A stretch of DNA of 64,000 nt from Beta vulgaris subsp. vulgaris (taxonomy: Eukaryota; Streptophyta; Magnoliopsida; Caryophyllales; Amaranthaceae). The notes beneath the pieces are model-generated. The model was not told the DNA's origin. It made no database searches and saw only the letters and a program-made list of their open reading frames with translations. A program made the translations under genes and the position numbers. Numbering within the stretch: the first letter of the stretch is position 1; every line of letters starts with the position of its first letter. Positions 59,600 to 64,000 of the stretch are shown here, piece after piece. The DNA is taken from positions 15,772,650 through 15,836,649 of the forward strand of contig NC_079207.1 of the NCBI RefSeq assembly GCF_026745355.1. The letters are read 5' to 3'.

Positions 59600-59695
59600 C
59601 CTTCCAACGTAACGTTGTGAAATAAGTGAAATATTTTCCTCTTTTATGTGAGAGTTTTTTGAGAAGATTATTTCACTTATTTCAGAATGAAGATG
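59600..59695. mobile_element. Stowaway-like mini-MITE, 96 bp
   Basis: GAAATAAGTGAAATATTTTC and ATTTCACTTATTTCAG arms form a hairpin. Flanked by TA (59598-59599 and 59696-59697). Same family as 63511-63600. Confidence 0.8.
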
Positions 59696-60078
59696 TATAA
59701 CTTTAAGAAAATAATATATGTAACCCTTAGTTATAATTGTAATAATAGTAATATAAATGCAAGTCAAAAATAGTTCTTCCTAACCGGTAAGCAACAATTC
59801 GCTTAATAGTTAATACCAAATACGTGTGGCATTATGCTTTGAATTCTGAAGTGATAACTTATAATATTTAAGTTTATTGACGGAGTCTACAATTTACAAT
59901 TTTCCAAGTTTGACACTTTCAGGCAGTCAAATTTTGGGTAAAAAGTCCGTACTAGCTTTTATTTTTAATTAAATGAAAGGAGAAATAACATTAGAAAACT
60001 TAATATACTACTCAATGTACTACGTATTATATAAGCAGTTAATTAAGCCTCTAATAATCCATAACTGGATCAATAAAA

Positions 60079-60449
60079 ATGGCATCTTCCAACAAGATTT
60101 CCATCATTCAAATTACTTTACTCGTTGCTTTGATGACAATACTAATTACAACCTCCGAAGTAGAATCAAAAACAGTCTTTAACCTCACACGTACGCTCTA
60201 ATTCTTTTTTTTATCCCTACTTGTTCTTTGTTTGCTGAGCAGCTGGAATTTAATTTATGGTCTTTTTCGTGGATAATTAAACACAATATGTTTGAGAGTG
60301 GGTTTAATTTATAGTTATTAGTACTTATTATTTGTGAGTTTGTGACGCAAATTATAGAATTTTTTAACATGCAGCTAGACGCGATATAACTGATGTTCCA
60401 GCAGATAGCAATTACCATATCAATGATGCCGCACGGACTCACAACTTTG
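60079..60449 (+). CDS. Start of a small secreted-protein gene, two exons
   Basis: Exon 1 (60079-60190) encodes a strong signal peptide: SNKISIIQITLLVALMTILI followed by TTSEVESKTVFNLT. Exon 2 (60375-60449) begins after TTTTTAACATGCAG and stays in frame, giving P-RRDITDVPADSNYHINDAAR-THNF. It ends at a clean donor TTTG then GTAAGC, so at least one further exon is expected. I did not find it before the MITE at 61067. The donor of exon 1 (CACAC then GTACGC) is weak; read through without splicing, the frame would end at TAA 60199. The product would enter the secretory pathway; family not recognised. It may be a 5' remnant of a larger secreted protein gene. Confidence 0.45.
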
Positions 60450-61064
60450 GTAAGCTGCAAACGCAACTTGAACTTTTTTTAATGAACCAGGCCAGTTGCT
60501 GGATTGCAATACTTCACCTAAGATGATAAACTGATAGAGTGATTTTATCTTGGGTATCATATAAGTGTATTAGTATTAACCATAAATTTTATTGGACTTA
60601 ACACAAATCCACACCGGAGGATAGTTTGACCACATATAAGTTATTCTCTTCAATTTTTCAACGTGGGACAACTATTTCCTAACTTACATGTGAGTTATAC
60701 TCTTGACACTCCTCCTCACACGTGAGCCACTTTTAATCTTACAGTTTAGTTAGCTCACAACATTCTTGTTAGGCCCTCTCTGAACTTCCAACATAATGAG
60801 GTCAACTATGCGCTTTTGTTAGGGCCATCACAATTCAATTTGGCTTACTTTTCCCAAACAGATCTCTAACCTTTTCCATCTTACATGGGCAGGATCACTC
60901 TGATATCATGATAAACTTCGTTGGGTTCAATAATTAATTCAATAAATTAGAAGGGATAAATAGCGTAGTCTTATTTCAATAAATTACAGGAGGTAAGTAA
61001 TAGAAAAAAGTACAAGAACCTATGGTACTCTACTAACTAGAGATATGTATTACTGTATATAGTG
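60450..61064. other. Intergenic or intron, no exon found
   Basis: No open frame continuing the 60079 gene is evident. Contains GGACTTAACACAAATCCACA-like sequence of possible transposon origin, with no recognised ends. Confidence 0.35.
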
Positions 61065-61066
61065 TA

Positions 61067-61324
61067 CTCCCTCCGTTTCATTTTAATCTACACACTTACA
61101 CTTTTCACGCATGCCAATGTAAAATTTTGGGGACATATATCTTAGTTTTGTATTTGTAAAAATTATAAAAAGTACAAATTAATAAAATACATACTAAGAC
61201 GAATCTAACAAGATCCCATATGACTATGTTTTTATTCACGTATAAATCACAAACGAGGGTCAAAGTGCAATTTGTGAATAGTGTAAAATGTCAAAGTGTG
61301 TAGATTAATATGAAACAGATGGAG
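61067..61324. mobile_element. Stowaway MITE, 258 bp
   Basis: CTCCCTCCGTTTCATTTTAA and (reversed) CTCCATCTGTTTCATATTAA arms; TA at 61065-61066 and 61325-61326. The interior has ACAAGATCCCATATGAC, shared with the elements at 34440 and 63608. Confidence 0.93.
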
Positions 61325-61373
61325 TATATTCCAACTTATCAAAATTTGTGAAAAAACACTTATTAAGATTAAA

Positions 61374-63048
61374 CTAGTGTGTTGGCCCAGGCATTGCTTC
61401 GGGTGTTACCTTTTTTCTTTTTCATAATTGATGTCTTTTTTCCACTCTTGTAAAAATTAATTTTTAAAAAATTCTAACATTTAATTGACTTTATGTATGC
61501 AATAATATGACGTGGCGCGTATATCTCTATTACATAAGGGAATGGAGGATCTATGGTGTCCTCTTTTGGACTGACTATTTGGCCCCCTTCCCTTTCTAAA
61601 TTACAAAAAGAATATCAATACCAAAATGGGGGTTCAAACAAAGCCACCGAAAATTAAATTTCAATATCACTCACAAATCACTTATATCAGGAAACTTTAC
61701 AAATCACTCAAAGAATTGGGAAAATCACGTTGAAGAAATCACGCAAATCACTCACATGATCAGAAACTTTACAAAAAACTAAAAATTAACTTACAAACTA
61801 AAACTAATATAGTAGAACGTCAATACATACAAAATATTCACAAAATTCACTTACAAATCATTGTTCCCAAAAATCATTCACAATTACATACTCACAAAAA
61901 TTACCTATAAACACAAATCTGAGAAAAACATAAGATTTTGACAGTCATATCACACATTCATCCCGGCGATTTTCGAACTTTCAAACAAGTACATAATTCT
62001 TTTAATCTTCAAAGTTATTTCACATTAGTCGATTGTTATGTAGTTGAAAAAATGGATAATAGCAATTAGTTAAGAAGGATTTTATATAATTTGATTTATT
62101 TTCATGTAAAATCAGAAAACAAGATGTGTATGAAATTTGATTCATTTATGACACTGATAAGAAGTAACAATTTTAGTTCCTTTTTATTAAAATTCCAATA
62201 TAAAATTTTTTGACCGAAACTTTTGCAAGATATCCATGTTCAGTTAAAGGGGGTCTGTACTTTTCGGACTGTAAATATTATTCTCAATTAAGAGAGGTGA
62301 ATAATAACTTGGCTCTAAAAACTGCTTCCTCTAAAAAACGAGGATTAAAAATATTTTTGCAAAAAGTATAAAGTATGAATAAAAGGAAATGAAAGAAAAA
62401 GGAAAAAGTAAAAATAAAAGAGGTAAAAAGTAGGAGAAAATAAAAAGGAAAAAGAAAAAAAAACAAAAAAAGAAAACCAAAGAGTATAGCAAAAGCCAAA
62501 AGGAGTAAAAAGAACAGGAAGAAAAAAAAAAGGAAAAAAAAATAGAGATAGAGAAAGGAAATCAGAAACTGAAGCATCATACCCCTTTTTGCGAACAACT
62601 TTTTCAAAAATCCATTTTCAGAAAAATAAAACTACATTAATTTGCGAAATCAGATTATGTATGAAAAATTTTAAATTTAATTTCAAATATAATTGAAACT
62701 TAAAGTGTTAAAATTTTAAAAAAGGAGAAAAATTAAAAATGACCATTTCATGCGAAAGTAGATTGTGTATGAAAAACTTAAAATTAGTGTGCATGGATTT
62801 TCAAGAAAATTAGTTGAAGTCAACAAAAAAAAAGTAGCTACAAATGCAATTTAATTACTTATACTTATTTATTAAAGTGTTTTTAAATACTATTTGATTG
62901 TATTTCAAAGAATATAATCTTATTCACAAAATGGAGGTGAACTTAAATACTAACTTGCATTTTCTTTTTGTTTAAAAAGCTAGTAGTGAATAGTGCCACG
63001 TGGCACTGTTCCTTTGTTAGGAACACATTTTAATATATAGTATATATA
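61374..63048 (-). mobile_element. Helitron (minus) split by a nested Helitron
   Basis: The left edge on the minus strand ends with a GGCCCAGGCATTGCTTCGGG-type hairpin and CTAG then T (61374-61377), as in 54365-54625. The right edge has the same GTGCCACGTGGCAC palindrome and a TACTATATATTAAAA start. The two flanking pieces total about 215 bases, close to the 261-bp relative; the intervening 61524-62983 is a separate insertion. The 5' TC is not conserved. Confidence 0.5.
61524..62983 (+). mobile_element. Nested Helitron-like insertion (tentative)
   Basis: Begins TCTCTATTACATAAGG after A (61523), like the Helitron at 22855, including the following GGTGTCCTCTTTTG block. Ends at CTAG then T (62980-62984). 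The usual 3' hairpin is not evident, so the right end is uncertain. No Rep/helicase coding. A purine-rich A/G tract covers 62380-62560; the Phe-rich frame on its opposite strand is an artefact. Confidence 0.45.
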
Positions 63049-63168
63049 CTTTTTTAATTGCTGATCTCTAATTGTTAGATTGTATTATCCACGCAAAATG
63101 ATAAATGTACATAGAATTTTCCTGGATAATTCTTTTTGATGGTTTATGTTGTGTGTACTACTTCATAG

Positions 63169-63396
63169 TAGAGCTGATCATTTTGGCCCGACTCGCTTTT
63201 TTGGGCAGAATATTTGCCCGCGGTCGGACTCGGCCCATTTTTTTTTGTTTTGGACGAGTCAAAAATGACTTTTTAGTCTATTTTTTGACATGATCCGATT
63301 TTGGCCCGAAATAGTGGACTTTGGGCACAAAATTTTATCCCGACCCGACCAATGGGCAATCTTTTTTAGCCGCGGTCCAGCCCATGATCACCTCTA
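63169..63396. mobile_element. hAT-type MITE, 228 bp
   Basis: Ends TAGAGCTGATCATTTTGG and ATGATCACCTCTA. Flanks CTTCATAG / CTTCCTAG are an 8-bp duplication with one change. The interior has GGCCCGACTCGC / CCCGACCCGACC. Confidence 0.85.
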
Positions 63397-63510
63397 CTTC
63401 CTAGTATAATTACGTTAAAGCATATACTACATATTATCTGTAGGGCCATAGTGGTAATTAATTTTAAATACCTTATTGCTTGTAATTTGTATATGCGTTT
63501 ATCTCTCATA

Positions 63511-63600
63511 CTTTCTCTGTTTTGAAATAAGTGAAACATTTGTCTCAAAAAGACTCACATAAAAGAGAGAAGTGTTTCACTTATTTCAGAACTGAGGAAG
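63511..63600. mobile_element. Stowaway-like mini-MITE, 90 bp
   Basis: TTTTGAAATAAGTGAAACAT and GTGTTTCACTTATTTCAGAA arms. TA on both sides (63509-63510, 63601-63602). Same stem as 59600-59695. Confidence 0.85.
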
Positions 63601-63607
63601 TATAATA

Positions 63608-63859
63608 CTTCATCCGTTTCTTTTTAATGTAACAAATGCACTTTTACGCATCCCAATGCATTATTTTGACCACAAATATATATACATATAATAAAATTTG
63701 TAACAATCACATATTATAAAAGTATGTCACGTGATAAATCTAGCAATATCCCACCTAACTATGTTTTTTTATTAGGTACAAATTACAAATCTTAGTCAAA
63801 GTAATGAGTGTGAATAGTGAAAAAGCGCATTTGTTATATTTAAAAAGAAATGGATAATG
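63608..63859. mobile_element. Stowaway-like MITE, 252 bp
   Basis: CTTCATCCGTTTCTTTTTAA and (reversed) CATTATCCATTTCTTTTTAA arms; TA on both sides (63606-63607, 63860-63861). Interior AATATCCCACCTAACTATG ties it to 34440 and 61067. Confidence 0.85.
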
Positions 63860-64000
63860 TAATTAACATCACAAACTTTTATATGAGGCGGGCCACACCT
63901 TCAACTAATGGTGTGGCCACCCCCCTTCCTCTAACTAACCCCTCCCCTTTCTCTCATGTTGTCACGCCCCTTTCCTTTTTTCTCTCATTTTTTTTTTAAA

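Noticed and set aside
62284..62607. 107-codon Phe/Leu-rich frame, membrane-protein-like
   Set aside because: Complement of a low-complexity A/G tract; composition explains the hydrophobicity.

Overview
This is plant nuclear DNA, probably from a core eudicot; the sequence alone does not fix the species. The evidence is intron-containing plant genes (DA1-related peptidase, mitochondrial-type PPR protein, LysM receptor-like kinase), Copia retrotransposons with short LTRs, Stowaway and hAT MITEs, Helitrons, and a low-GC background. I see no rRNA, intact tRNA gene, CRISPR array or organelle insert.

Only a few host genes stand out. (1) 16319-17398 (+): a LysM receptor-like kinase of the LYK4/LYK5 class that lacks its LysM ectodomain and has pseudokinase features. 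(2) 18106-20106 region (-): an intronless PPR protein of the At5g66631 type at 18169-20106, convergent with the kinase. (3) 31987-42871 (-): a complete ten-exon DA1-RELATED 1 (DAR1) gene encoding 508 residues; its second intron is inflated by a full-length Copia element. (4) 55163-55612 (+): a small intronless plant-specific protein gene. (5) From 60079 (+): a short secreted-protein gene start with two exons.

Everything else is mostly mobile DNA. Left end: a mariner-like element (1-1916), then a decayed Mutator-like element (about 1950-7500) with a FAR1-type transposase remnant, interrupted by a hAT MITE. A Copia element with about 600-bp LTRs fills 9747-15517. A MULE-like element at 20928-22053 is followed by a Helitron and three consecutive transposons set in (TA)n microsatellites (22756-26608). 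Next comes a gag-deleted Copia element (26610-31100) that itself carries a hAT MITE with an exact 8-bp target duplication. Its full-length relative sits inside DAR1 intron 2 (37282-42078). The right third (44000-64000) is a mosaic of MITEs, SINEs, Helitrons and a 4.1-kb MULE-like element.

The most striking theme is gene-fragment capture. At least three non-autonomous elements carry pieces of host genes with splice signals or coding frame: a threonyl-tRNA synthetase TGS segment (50161-50375), a terminal exon with a Gly/Cys-rich tail (21054-21329), and a signal-peptide first exon (25684-25765). Two element families are each present as an inverted pair with the same layout, a captured fragment at one end and an internal minisatellite at the other. 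Coordinates of TE ends with target duplications are exact from the sequence; ends without them are approximate.
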